Source of the DNA: Cryobacterium sp.
GTDB taxonomy: Bacteria > Actinomycetota > Actinomycetes > Actinomycetales > Microbacteriaceae
Length of the DNA: 64,000 nucleotides
Direction: 5' to 3'
Assembly: GCA_019638975.1 (NCBI GenBank)
Contig: JAHBST010000001.1
Coordinates: forward strand, 19,619-83,618
Notes under the pieces: model-generated
What the model saw: the letters and a program-made list of their open reading frames with translations, nothing else
Told to the model about the DNA's origin: nothing
Database searches by the model: none
Translations under genes and position numbers: made by a program
Part shown: positions 35,615-43,947 of the stretch, in pieces
Numbering within the stretch: position 1 is the stretch's first letter
Layout: each line of letters starts with the position of its first letter

Positions 35615-37332
35615 CACTGACACTTGACGTAGGTGTATTGGAAGATCCAGACGCCTCCCGTGGCGACCACCACTTGGGATGTCCCGAGGACGGAGCCCGA
35701 CGAGTTCACCGCCTGCACGGGGTAGGTGCCATCGCTGAGGTTGAAGGGAGGATTGCCGCTGATCGTCGCCGATCCGGTATAGAACGTCCCGTTGTTCATG
35801 TCCGCCCACGTCGTCGCGTTGGTCCGCACTTGAAGCTTGTAGCTTTGCGGCGCCGACGGCGTGAACGAGTAAATCACCGTCTGGTTGGAACCCGATCCCG
35901 TGTTCGTGCATTGAAGGGTCGCGGGCGCCGAGCAGCTCAGGGAAGTGACACCACTCGTGGTCGACCGCCAGAGTCCGCTCGTTGCGAGCTGATTGCTGAG
36001 CCACATGGCACGCACATCGTACTTTCCATCCGCGCCGGTCAGGGCAGAAGGAAGAATGGTGATGGAACTCGCGCCAGCGGTCGCGTCACCCACGCCGGCC
36101 CACGTGCTGCCAGCGCTTGGCTTCGCCTGGAAATTGTAGGTGTCGATCGCCGCGCCACTCCACGAATACGTGACGCCGCCCCCGGCAGCCGAAGCGCACG
36201 ACAGCGTCATGGCCGGAACGTCCACGTCCTTCGTCGTGAGCGAGTACCGCTGGTTCGCCGACCCGTCGCACACCGCTTGGGCGTATTCGACCTCCGGATT
36301 GTAGACGCTCGTATTGTTCGGCTGGAGGCACAATCCGCTGTTGCGGTTGACGATCTGGTAGAAGCTGCCCGCTTGCTTCTGCAATTGCCATTCCTGGCTC
36401 ACGCGGGAGCCGTTGTCGGTTTCGAGGTCGACGGCGGCGAGCGCCGCTGTCGAGCTGCCCGCAACGTCAAGTCGCACGGCTTGAGCATGCCGTGGCGTCA
36501 TGTCGTAGTAGTTTCCGCTCGATCGCGTGAACTTCCACTCCTGGTTGTAGTCCCCCGTGGCATTGCCGGGCTTGCACGCGTAGTCGATTGCACCCGTGCC
36601 GCTCGCCGAGTTGGCGCCATACACGTCGAGGCAATTCAACGTGCCCTGATTCACGATTTGATACCACGTGTTCGGAGTCGGACCGAACGCGGGAAAAATC
36701 CATGCGGTCTTCTGGGTCGCCGTCGCGCTCGCGGATTGCGACCAATTTCCCACTGTGAGCGAAGCGGAAATGCTCGGCTGGATGGTCAGGGCACCCGCTG
36801 TTGCCGCGAGGTCGCCTCGCTCAGCGGCGCTCACGCGGATGCAATAGCTCGCGGTCGCGTTCTTGGCGAGGGTACCGGTGATCGGTGACCCCGTCGTTGC
36901 AACGGTGTCCCAATAACCCGAGATCGCTCCGCTCGGCGGCGTTCCGACCGCCGCGCAACCTCCCGTGTTGGTCGTGGACCAAATGGTCACGGCGAGCTTT
37001 GCGGCGAGCGCGGCATCCCCGGTATAGCCCAGCGACATCGTGAAGGTTCCCGGGGTCGAACTCGAGGTAACCGTGTTGTTCGTGAGAGTGACGCTTCCGG
37101 TTGTCTTCAACAGGTGATTTTGGAAGGTGAAAGCGTTCGAGTTGAACCCGGAAGTGGAGATCCCCAGAGTCGCGGCGCTCGCGGTGCTCGATGCCGTCGC
37201 ACCGGTAGTCCAGGCGGCATAGCTCGCCGTCCCGCCGATGAGGAGAAGGAACACAGCCACACCGGCGATGATTCCGTGTCGCGCGGACCGGAACGAAGGC
37301 CGACGGGGTTCGGTCTTGCGGTGGGCGCCCAT
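35614..37332 (-). CDS. SipW-type exported protein with ricin-like lectin and Ig/Fn3-like domains
   Basis: A 572-residue secreted protein. Residues 1-20 are basic; the hydrophobic helix at about 21-35 leads into G-G-T-A-S-Y-A-A-W, the SipW-type signal motif. Residues 40-205 form a camelysin/TasA-like beta domain (T-G-S-V-T-L-T-N-N-T-V). Residues 210-366 are a ricin-type beta-trefoil with repeats beginning W-Y-Q-I-V-N and F-Y-Q-I-V-N and Q-x-W-type ends (Q-E-W at 264 and 313, Q-R-Y at 361). Two further Ig/Fn3-like modules follow (about 375-470 and 472-560). A carbohydrate-binding tip or adhesin is likely. The ATG at 37332 lies 2 nt from the upstream stop. Confidence 0.85.
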   Translation of the reverse strand: MGAHRKTEPRRPSFRSARHGIIAGVAVFLLLIGGTASYAAWTTGATASSTASAATLGISTSGFNSNAFTFQNHLLKTTGSVTLTNNTVTSSSTPGTFTMSLGYTGDAALAAKLAVTIWSTTNTGGCAAVGTPPSGAISGYWDTVATTGSPITGTLAKNATASYCIRVSAAERGDLAATAGALTIQPSISASLTVGNWSQSASATATQKTAWIFPAFGPTPNTWYQIVNQGTLNCLDVYGANSASGTGAIDYACKPGNATGDYNQEWKFTRSSGNYYDMTPRHAQAVRLDVAGSSTAALAAVDLETDNGSRVSQEWQLQKQAGSFYQIVNRNSGLCLQPNNTSVYNPEVEYAQAVCDGSANQRYSLTTKDVDVPAMTLSCASAAGGGVTYSWSGAAIDTYNFQAKPSAGSTWAGVGDATAGASSITILPSALTGADGKYDVRAMWLSNQLATSGLWRSTTSGVTSLSCSAPATLQCTNTGSGSNQTVIYSFTPSAPQSYKLQVRTNATTWADMNNGTFYTGSATISGNPPFNLSDGTYPVQAVNSSGSVLGTSQVVVATGGVWIFQYTYVKCQ

Positions 37333-37334
37333 GA

Positions 37335-37889
37335 TCAGGTGCCCGTGGTCGACGTAAATGTGATCGTGAAGCTCTGGTTCGTCCCTTGCGCGCCCGACGG
37401 TGCGCTCGCGGGCATCGTCACTTGAACACAGACAAGCGACTGTTCGGACGCCGTGAACACTCCGAGGTTCGTCGGGGACACGGTCGAACTCGCACCGCTG
37501 ATCGTCGCCCCGCACGCGCCCTTCTTCAGATGAACCAGGAGAGGCCCGAATCCACCCGTTGTCAGGGCCGTGACGGTTCCGGACACGTTGCCGGTGTTCT
37601 TCACCGTGACTTGCTGTGAGACGACGTCTCCGGGAAGAAGCTTTGCCCACGCGGTGCCGTCGACCGCTGCGCTGGATGCGCCGTTGACGGTCAATCCCAT
37701 GGTGCCCGTCGTGATCGTCGCATTCGGGATGCTGCGAGCGCCGTTCCAGAGAGCGTACGTACCGCCGGCAGCGAAGGCGGCAATGACGCTGGCGCCCGCG
37801 ATCGCTGCTGTGGAGGCGAGCATGCCCCTAATGACGGGCCGCGGTGCGGTCGTAGCGCGGTGTCGCGGCTTCGTAGTTCTGGTGGGCAT
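37335..37889 (-). CDS. TasA/camelysin-like protein with SipW-type signal peptide
   Basis: A 184-residue exported protein. A basic N-terminus of about 20 residues is followed by a helix (M-L-A-S-T-A-A-I-A-G-A-S-V-I-A-A-F) ending in A-G-G-T-Y-A-L-W-N-G, the alternate signal motif cleaved by SipW-like peptidases. The mature part of about 140 residues is beta-rich and Thr/Ser/Gly-rich, with the family-typical V-T-V-K-N-T-G-N-V-S-G-T-V segment and two cysteines (G-A-C-G, L-V-C-V) that could form a disulfide. Likely a fibre subunit or its minor partner. It is separated by 85 nt from the first gene of the operon. Confidence 0.85.
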   Translation of the reverse strand: MPTRTTKPRHRATTAPRPVIRGMLASTAAIAGASVIAAFAAGGTYALWNGARSIPNATITTGTMGLTVNGASSAAVDGTAWAKLLPGDVVSQQVTVKNTGNVSGTVTALTTGGFGPLLVHLKKGACGATISGASSTVSPTNLGVFTASEQSLVCVQVTMPASAPSGAQGTNQSFTITFTSTTGT

Positions 37890-37974
37890 GATTCACCTCC
37901 TCACGAGGATCGGTTGTCGGAAAAGCCCGGAGTGGGTGCCCCGCCTGGGTGGAGGCGGGGCACCCCGGGGAACA

Positions 37975-38481
37975 TCAGAGGTGCTGGTCTACGCGGAAGG
38001 CCAGGCCGGTCAGGTTGATCGTCTTGCCTTGCGTCGCGTTGAGCGAGGTCGACTTGAACGCAGCCGTGACCTTGACGGGAAGGACGTACGTTCCCGCCGC
38101 GGCGATGTTGTACGTTCCGTCGCCGTTGCTCGTGACGTTGGCCGGGAGGGTCCCGGTGACCGTCAGCGTAATCGTGACATCGGCGATCAGCCCTGCGTCG
38201 CCCGTGATGCTCGACGGGTCAACCGAAAGGGTTCCCTTGATGTGGTCGCCGACGGCGGTCACGGAGACGCTCGCGGTGTACTCGTACGAGTCGCCCGGAA
38301 CCCAGTTCGTGGGAGCCGTGTTCCAGGTACCGGCAGTGGCGGTCATCGTCAGCGTTCCGGTGTTGATCGATCCGGCGTTGACGGTGTCCGTTGCGTTCCA
38401 GAGGGCGAGCGAGCCCGCACCTCCGAGAAGAAGAGCGATACCGGCGGCGCCGGCGATCGCAGCTTTGGTGAGCTTGTTCAT
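37975..38481 (-). CDS. TasA/camelysin-like protein with SipW-type signal peptide, first gene of the operon
   Basis: A 168-residue exported protein. M-N-K-L-T-K-A-A-I-A-G-A-A-G-I-A-L-L-L-G leads into G-G-A-G-S-L-A-L-W-N, the alternate signal motif. The mature part of about 138 residues alternates Thr/Val strands (G-T-L-T-M-T-A-T-A-G, A-S-V-S-V-T-A-V-G-D) and has no cysteine. Its place at the head of the operon and small size suit a major fibre subunit. The ATG at 38481 has AGGAC at 5-nt spacing; the frame stays open upstream (another ATG at 38559), but that extension would mask the signal peptide. Confidence 0.85.
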   Translation of the reverse strand: MNKLTKAAIAGAAGIALLLGGAGSLALWNATDTVNAGSINTGTLTMTATAGTWNTAPTNWVPGDSYEYTASVSVTAVGDHIKGTLSVDPSSITGDAGLIADVTITLTVTGTLPANVTSNGDGTYNIAAAGTYVLPVKVTAAFKSTSLNATQGKTINLTGLAFRVDQHL

Positions 38482-38812
38482 GGTGTGTCCTGTTCGGGTC
38501 AGGACCCGGGCACGCAGCATCCAGTTCAACTGGAAGCCCGCATTCGGGTCGCGGGTCATTTCAGTGTTCCGACTGGCGAATTCGCCGGCCGGTGGAATTA
38601 CCTGACTCGAATCAGTGCTGGATTCGGGCTCCGGTATATCCCCCGCTGAAGACTGTACTTGTCGGCACAAGGGAGGACAACGTTTGTACCCCACCCAAAA
38701 GTGGGCACACCCCCTCGGGGGCCATAGACACATGAGTATGCCTCGGCCTCTCGAGCGTGCGAATATCCCCTTGCGATAACCGAAATGGCCTGCCGTTCGC
38801 TACGGTCGAAGA
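38482..38812 (-). promoter_or_regulatory. 331-nt gene-free region: promoter and highly structured leader of the fibre operon
   Basis: No gene is seen here. On the minus strand a promoter TTGTCC (38680-38675), 17-nt spacer, TACAGT (38657-38652) would give a leader of about 165 nt. That leader holds a dense row of inverted repeats: GTCCTG/CAGGAC (38487-38505), GGGTC/GACCC (38496-38507), CCAGTT-C-AACTGG (38521-38533), CCCGC/GCGGG (38537-38555), GGCGAATTCGCC (38575-38586), CCGGCCGG (38585-38592) and GAATC/GATTC (38609-38625). The first includes the AGGAC ribosome site of the first gene and excludes the second, so two alternative folds are possible. On the plus strand the same region must hold the glgE promoter. 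A GC-rich hairpin (CCCCCTCGGGGG) lies upstream. Confidence 0.6.
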
Positions 38813-40822
38813 GTGAGCCCTGATTACCAGCCGACCTCGAGTCGGATACCGCAACGGCTGGTGTCGCCCCGACAGCCGACGGATCGATTTCCCCCGAAAG
38901 CCTGGGTCGGAGAAGTCGTGCCGTTCCGCGCTACCGTCTTCGCCGAAGGGCATGATTCACTGGGAGTCGAACTCGACCTCACTTCCCCCGCCAGCGCATC
39001 CGCTCGTCATCGCATGGAGCTGCGCTCGCCCGGCCTCGACTTGTGGGAAGCCCTCGTTCTCGTCGACGAACCCGGAATCTGGTCGTTTCGAATTCTCGCG
39101 TGGAAGGACGATTGGTCGACGTGGCTGCGGTCCGCGGAACTGAAGATTCCGGCTGGCGTGGATACCGAGCTGACCTTCGACGAGGGTGCAGCGCTGCTTG
39201 CGCGCGCCAGGTCCGCTGCCAAATCCTCGTCGTCGATTCGATTGATCGCTCGCGCGCTCGCCGTGCTCACGGATACCGCCTTGCCCGACTCGGAGCGACT
39301 CGCGATCGCGCGCGAAGAGGAACTCGAAAGGGCGCTTCGCGATCATCCGCTCGCCTCTCTGGAGACGACGGGAGAGCCACACGCGCTGCGCGTCGAACGG
39401 ACACGCGCTGGCGTCGGTAGCTGGTACGAGTTCTTCCCGCGATCGGAAGGGGCCAAGCGAAACAAGGACGGCACGTGGACGAGCGGAACGTTCGCGACCG
39501 CAGCGCGACGCTTGCCCGCCATCGCCGAGATGGGTTTCGACGTCGTCTACCTTCCGCCCATCCATCCGATCGGATCGAGCTTCCGCAAAGGCGCCAACAA
39601 CGCCCTGACCGCTGCGAAGCACGAACCAGGGTCCCCGTGGGCGATCGGCTCCCCCGCGGGCGGCCACGACGCCATCCACCCCGACCTCGGGACCGTCGCG
39701 GACTTCACGGCATTTCTGGCCGCGGCGAAGAAGAACTCCCTCGAGGTCGCGATCGATCTCGCTCTTCAATGCTCGCCCGACCATCCGTGGGTTTCCGAGC
39801 ATCCCGAGTGGTTCGCACATCGCGTCGATGGCACGATCGCGTTCGCGGAGAATCCGCCCAAAAAGTATCAGGACATCTACCCGCTCTCTTTCGACAACGA
39901 CGAAGCCGGCTTGCGCGCGGAGATTCTGCGCATCGTCCACTACTGGATTTCCGTGGGCGTGAAAATCTTCCGAGTCGACAATCCGCACACCAAACCGCTC
40001 CGATTCTGGGAATGGCTGCTCCACGAGGTCGCGCTCACGGACCCTGATGTCGTGTTTCTCGCCGAAGCGTTCACACGACCAGCCCCGCTTCACGCGCTCG
40101 CCGAAATCGGATTCCAGCAGTCCTACACCTATTTCACCTGGCGGAACACGAAGCCGGAACTCGAAGAGTATCTCACCGAGCTTTCCCACGATTCCAGCGA
40201 CTTCCTGCGGCCCAATCTGTTCGTGAACACACCCGACATCCTTACCGAATACCTCCAGTTCGGCGGAGTTCCCGCATACCGGATTCGCGCCGCAATCGCG
40301 GCAACCGCAAGTCCGAGCTGGGGGGTGTATTCCGGATACGAGTTGTTCGAGAACATCGCGCGCGACGGATCCGAAGAGAACATCGACAACGAGAAATACG
40401 AATACCGGCCGCGCGATTGGGCGAAGGCCGCTCGGAACGGGTCGACTCTCGCGCCGTACTTGCGCCAACTCAATCGAATCCGATCGGAACACCCGGCCTT
40501 GCGCCAATTGAAGAATCTCGCGGTGCACTGGAGCGACGATCCCGCGATCCTCGTGTACAGCAAGTTCCTCGAGAGCCGATTCACGGGCACCGGGCGCGAC
40601 GACGCCGTCATTGTCGTCGCCAACGTCGATCCGCATTCGGTTCGCGAAACGACCGTGCACCTCGATCTGGAGAGAATCGGTCTAGACGCCGAGGCACGAT
40701 TTGCCGTCACCGATCTGCTGACCGGCGAAAGCTTCGACTGGACTCGAGACAATTACGTTCGGCTCGATGCCTTCACCGCGCCGGTGCACATCCTTTCGGT
40801 GGAAGCGGCGGAGGCACGCTGA
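38813..40822 (+). CDS. glgE: Alpha-1,4-glucan:maltose-1-phosphate maltosyltransferase
   Basis: Extends alpha-glucan by transferring maltosyl units from maltose-1-phosphate. The 669-residue GH13_3 protein has an N-terminal beta domain, a catalytic barrel with the diagnostic [11 protein letters not shown] segment, the nucleophile region [10 protein letters not shown] and the acid E in F-L-A-E-A-F-T-R-P. The GTG at 38813 is the start. The stop overlaps the glgB start by 1 nt (TGATG). No treS or pep2 gene is in the window, so the source of maltose-1-phosphate is encoded elsewhere. Confidence 0.95.
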   Translation: MSPDYQPTSSRIPQRLVSPRQPTDRFPPKAWVGEVVPFRATVFAEGHDSLGVELDLTSPASASARHRMELRSPGLDLWEALVLVDEPGIWSFRILAWKDDWSTWLRSAELKIPAGVDTELTFDEGAALLARARSAAKSSSSIRLIARALAVLTDTALPDSERLAIAREEELERALRDHPLASLETTGEPHALRVERTRAGVGSWYEFFPRSEGAKRNKDGTWTSGTFATAARRLPAIAEMGFDVVYLPPIHPIGSSFRKGANNALTAAKHEPGSPWAIGSPAGGHDAIHPDLGTVADFTAFLAAAKKNSLEVAIDLALQCSPDHPWVSEHPEWFAHRVDGTIAFAENPPKKYQDIYPLSFDNDEAGLRAEILRIVHYWISVGVKIFRVDNPHTKPLRFWEWLLHEVALTDPDVVFLAEAFTRPAPLHALAEIGFQQSYTYFTWRNTKPELEEYLTELSHDSSDFLRPNLFVNTPDILTEYLQFGGVPAYRIRAAIAATASPSWGVYSGYELFENIARDGSEENIDNEKYEYRPRDWAKAARNGSTLAPYLRQLNRIRSEHPALRQLKNLAVHWSDDPAILVYSKFLESRFTGTGRDDAVIVVANVDPHSVRETTVHLDLERIGLDAEARFAVTDLLTGESFDWTRDNYVRLDAFTAPVHILSVEAAEAR

Positions 40823-42996
40823 TGTCGCCGGCAAAGGCGGTCGACGCAGTCACCGAGGAGGAGCTTGCGGCGATTGCGGGGGGCCGCCACCCCGAACCGC
40901 ACTCTATTCTTGGGCAGCATGCTCGGGGCAGCGGTTGGGTGATCAGGGCGCGCCGACCGCTTGCCGCATCCGTGACGGCGATCCGCGCGAACGGTACGCG
41001 CATTCCCCTCCGCCACGTCTCGAGCGGCATTTGGCAGGGGACCGCTCGCGGGAGGGGCCAGCCCTATGTTCTCGAAACGACTTATGAATCCGGGCCCGAC
41101 TGGATTGCGGACGATCCCTACCGCTTCGTCCCGTCCATCGGAGAAGTCGATCTTTACCTTTTCGGCGAAGGGCGCCACGAGAAACTGTGGGATGCGCTCG
41201 GTGCTCACGCGAGACAGCACGAAGGCGTCGACGGCACCTCGTTCACCGTGTGGGCTCCGCACGCCCGCGCCGCCAGAGTCGTCGGCGATTTCAACAATTG
41301 GGACGGCACGGGAAGTGCCATGCGCCGGCTGGACGACAACGGCGTCTGGGAGCTCTTCCTTCCCGACGTCCGGCCGGGTGCCGCCTACAAATTCGAACTA
41401 CTGACGGCCGCGGGCAACTGGGTTCTTCGCGCGGATCCGATGGCGAGGCACTCCGAAATCCCGCCCGCCACGGCATCCCGGGTCACCGCGAGCGGATATG
41501 AATGGGCAGACTCCGACTGGATGAGCGATCGCGCCGGACGGGACCCGCTCACGAATCCGATGAGCGTCTTCGAAGTTCACGCCGGCTCATGGCGACCGGG
41601 ACTTGGCTACCGCGACCTTGCGACGGAACTCGTGGACTACGTTCGCGAACTCGGCTACACGCACGTCGAATTCCTGCCCCTCGCCGAGCATCCCTTTGGC
41701 GGATCCTGGGGATATCAGGTCACGGGCTACTACGCGCCAACCAGCCGATTCGGGGACCCCGACGACCTCCGGTACCTCATCGATCGACTACACGCGGCGG
41801 GCATCGGCGTCATCATGGACTGGGTCCCCGCACATTTCCCCAAAGATGAGTGGGCGCTCGCACGGTTCGACGGGGAAACTCTGTACGAGCACGGAGATCC
41901 ACAGCGCGGTGAACAACACGACTGGGGGACGCTCATCTTCGATTTCGGGCGATCCCAGGTTCGAAATTTTCTCGTCGCGAACGCCCTGTACTGGTTCGAC
42001 GAATTCCACGTGGACGGATTGCGAGTGGACGCCGTGGCGTCCATGCTGTACCTCGACTATTCGAAGAACGCCGGGGAGTGGACACCGAACAAATTCGGGG
42101 GCCGCGAGAACCTCGAAGCGATCGACCTTCTGAAGGAAGTCAACGCGACCGTCTACAAGCATCATCCGGGAATCGTGATGATCGCGGAAGAGTCGACGGC
42201 CTTCGCGGGAGTGACAGCGCCGACGAGCGCGGACGGGCTCGGCTTCGGACTCAAGTGGAACATGGGTTGGATGCACGACACCCTGCAATTCATGGCCGTC
42301 GATCCGCTGTACCGATCGCACCACCATGGAGAGCTCACGTTCAGCCTCGTGTACGCGTTCAGCGAGAATTTCCTGCTTCCCATCAGCCACGACGAAGTCG
42401 TTCACGGCAAAGGCTCGCTGCTGCAAAAAATGCCGGGAGACCAGTGGCAAAAGCTCGCGAACGTGCGAGCGTACCTCGCGTACCAATGGGCTCATCCCGG
42501 CAAGCAGCTTCTCTTCATGGGCCAGGAGTTCGGCCAGCCGTCGGAGTGGAGCGAGGAGCGCGGGCTCGATTGGTGGATTCTCGATCAGCCCGTCCATCGC
42601 GGCCTGCTCACCCTCGTGTCCCGCCTGAACCGCACTTATCGTGAGACGCCCGCGCTCTGGCAGCTCGACCACGAGTCGCGCGGGTTTCAATGGATCATCG
42701 GTGACGACAGCCGCAACAATGTGATCGCGTTCCTCCGCTGGACTTTCGACGGGGACCCGATCGCGGTCGTCATCAACTTCTCGGGGAACCCCGTCGGGCC
42801 GTATCGGATCGGGCTCCCCCGATTCGGCGAGTGGGTCGAGCTCCTGAACACGGACGCGATCGAGTTCGGCGGTTCCGGCGTGGGGAACCTCGGATCGATC
42901 ACGGCGGACGGGCCACCGCACAATGGCCAGCCGAATTCCGCGGAGATCACCCTTCCGCCTCTCGCCGCTTTGTGGCTCGCGCCGGCGCGGCTGTAG
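40822..42996 (+). CDS. glgB: 1,4-alpha-glucan branching enzyme
   Basis: Introduces alpha-1,6 branches into linear glucan made by GlgE or glycogen synthase. The 724-residue GH13_9 product has an N-terminal CBM48-like module ([19 protein letters not shown]), the catalytic nucleophile in [12 protein letters not shown], the acid in [10 protein letters not shown], and the S-H-D-E-V-V-H-G-K region. The frame is open upstream inside glgE; the ATG at 40822 is chosen for its 1-nt overlap with the glgE stop and normal length. Confidence 0.96.
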   Translation: MSPAKAVDAVTEEELAAIAGGRHPEPHSILGQHARGSGWVIRARRPLAASVTAIRANGTRIPLRHVSSGIWQGTARGRGQPYVLETTYESGPDWIADDPYRFVPSIGEVDLYLFGEGRHEKLWDALGAHARQHEGVDGTSFTVWAPHARAARVVGDFNNWDGTGSAMRRLDDNGVWELFLPDVRPGAAYKFELLTAAGNWVLRADPMARHSEIPPATASRVTASGYEWADSDWMSDRAGRDPLTNPMSVFEVHAGSWRPGLGYRDLATELVDYVRELGYTHVEFLPLAEHPFGGSWGYQVTGYYAPTSRFGDPDDLRYLIDRLHAAGIGVIMDWVPAHFPKDEWALARFDGETLYEHGDPQRGEQHDWGTLIFDFGRSQVRNFLVANALYWFDEFHVDGLRVDAVASMLYLDYSKNAGEWTPNKFGGRENLEAIDLLKEVNATVYKHHPGIVMIAEESTAFAGVTAPTSADGLGFGLKWNMGWMHDTLQFMAVDPLYRSHHHGELTFSLVYAFSENFLLPISHDEVVHGKGSLLQKMPGDQWQKLANVRAYLAYQWAHPGKQLLFMGQEFGQPSEWSEERGLDWWILDQPVHRGLLTLVSRLNRTYRETPALWQLDHESRGFQWIIGDDSRNNVIAFLRWTFDGDPIAVVINFSGNPVGPYRIGLPRFGEWVELLNTDAIEFGGSGVGNLGSITADGPPHNGQPNSAEITLPPLAALWLAPARL

Positions 42997-43008
42997 TGCG
43001 CAAGGCGC

Positions 43009-43947
43009 TCAGTACAAGAGGGAGGTGAGCCGCCGCCGCGCATTCGCCACGCGCGGGTCATCCGCTCCGGCGATCTCGAAGTAGGAAAGCAACCTCGTGC
43101 GGACCGCATCCTTCGACTTCGAGTCCAAACCCGCGAAGAGGTCCAGAAGCCGGCCGAAAGCATCGTCGAGGTGCCCACCTGAAACATCGAGGTCGGCGAC
43201 GGCGAGTTGGGATTCGAGGTCGTCGGGATTCGATGCTGCGGAGGCGCGGATGTCCTCGGCCGTCTTCCCGTCGAGTCGCGCCAAGAGCGAGACTTGCGCG
43301 AGTCCCGCAACCGCGAGGACATCGCGCGGATCCTGCGCGATCGCAGTGCGGTACTCGGAGATCGCCGCCTCAAAATCGCCTCGGTCGATCGCGTCGAAAG
43401 CAGCCTGGTGGTGCGGTGGAAGCGGTTCCTCGACCGGCGGATCGGCCGGATCGGCGGGAGCGGCCACTGCCGCACTCCCCGTGACACCATTTTGCGCGGC
43501 GATCGTGAGCACTTGTTCGAGAACGGATCGACTCTCGGCTTCGGGAAGCTCGCCCTCGTAGAGGGCCACGGGACGGCCGCCGATGACCGCCGCGACGGTG
43601 GGCGCCGCGGTCACTCGAAACGCTTGCGCCACTTGCGCGTTGAGCCGCGCGTCGACCGTGGCGAGGACGAGCTTTCCCGCGAAACCGCGGACGACTCGCT
43701 CCAGAGTCGCGGATGGACTTCCCGCGTACAATTCGACGATCACCGTCACAGTGCGGGAGAGTTCGAGCACTTCGCCGAAGTTGGCATCCGTCGCGGCGAA
43801 GACGAGGGACTCCACGACAGCCTCGCCGCTCGGCGGACCATCCGGATTCGCCGGACCGGCGCCCGCGGCAGGAGCGCCCGGCTTGTCGCGAAGAAGCGAG
43901 GACAAGTCGACCGCGCCCCGCAATTGTGTGGGTGGAAGGTCTGTCAC
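43009..43947 (-). CDS. YbbN-like thioredoxin-fold and TPR protein
   Basis: A 312-residue cytoplasmic protein combining a thioredoxin-like domain (about 45-165) with TPR-like helical repeats (about 180-312). In thioredoxins the active site follows the central strand as C-x-x-C; here V-E-L-Y-A-G-S-P-S-A has no cysteine, so it cannot act as a disulfide reductase. Related co-chaperones (YbbN/CnoX) hold clients for DnaK and GroEL. The GTG at 43947 overlaps the upstream stop by 4 nt (GTGA). Confidence 0.87.
   Translation of the reverse strand: MTDLPPTQLRGAVDLSSLLRDKPGAPAAGAGPANPDGPPSGEAVVESLVFAATDANFGEVLELSRTVTVIVELYAGSPSATLERVVRGFAGKLVLATVDARLNAQVAQAFRVTAAPTVAAVIGGRPVALYEGELPEAESRSVLEQVLTIAAQNGVTGSAAVAAPADPADPPVEEPLPPHHQAAFDAIDRGDFEAAISEYRTAIAQDPRDVLAVAGLAQVSLLARLDGKTAEDIRASAASNPDDLESQLAVADLDVSGGHLDDAFGRLLDLFAGLDSKSKDAVRTRLLSYFEIAGADDPRVANARRRLTSLLY

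Noticed and set aside
34905-36004. Longer start for the LAMTG protein at 36004
   Set aside because: The extension overlaps the lectin gene by 390 nt and has no signal peptide; the start at 35614 gives a normal one.
35000-38500. Ser/Thr/Gly-rich repeats as a CRISPR or tandem DNA repeat
   Set aside because: Repetition is at the amino acid level with varied codons; no regularly spaced direct repeats were found.
38482-38812. Known riboswitch such as cyclic-di-GMP upstream of the fibre genes
   Set aside because: The conserved GEMM core and tetraloop-receptor sequences are not visible; the hairpins are simple inverted repeats.
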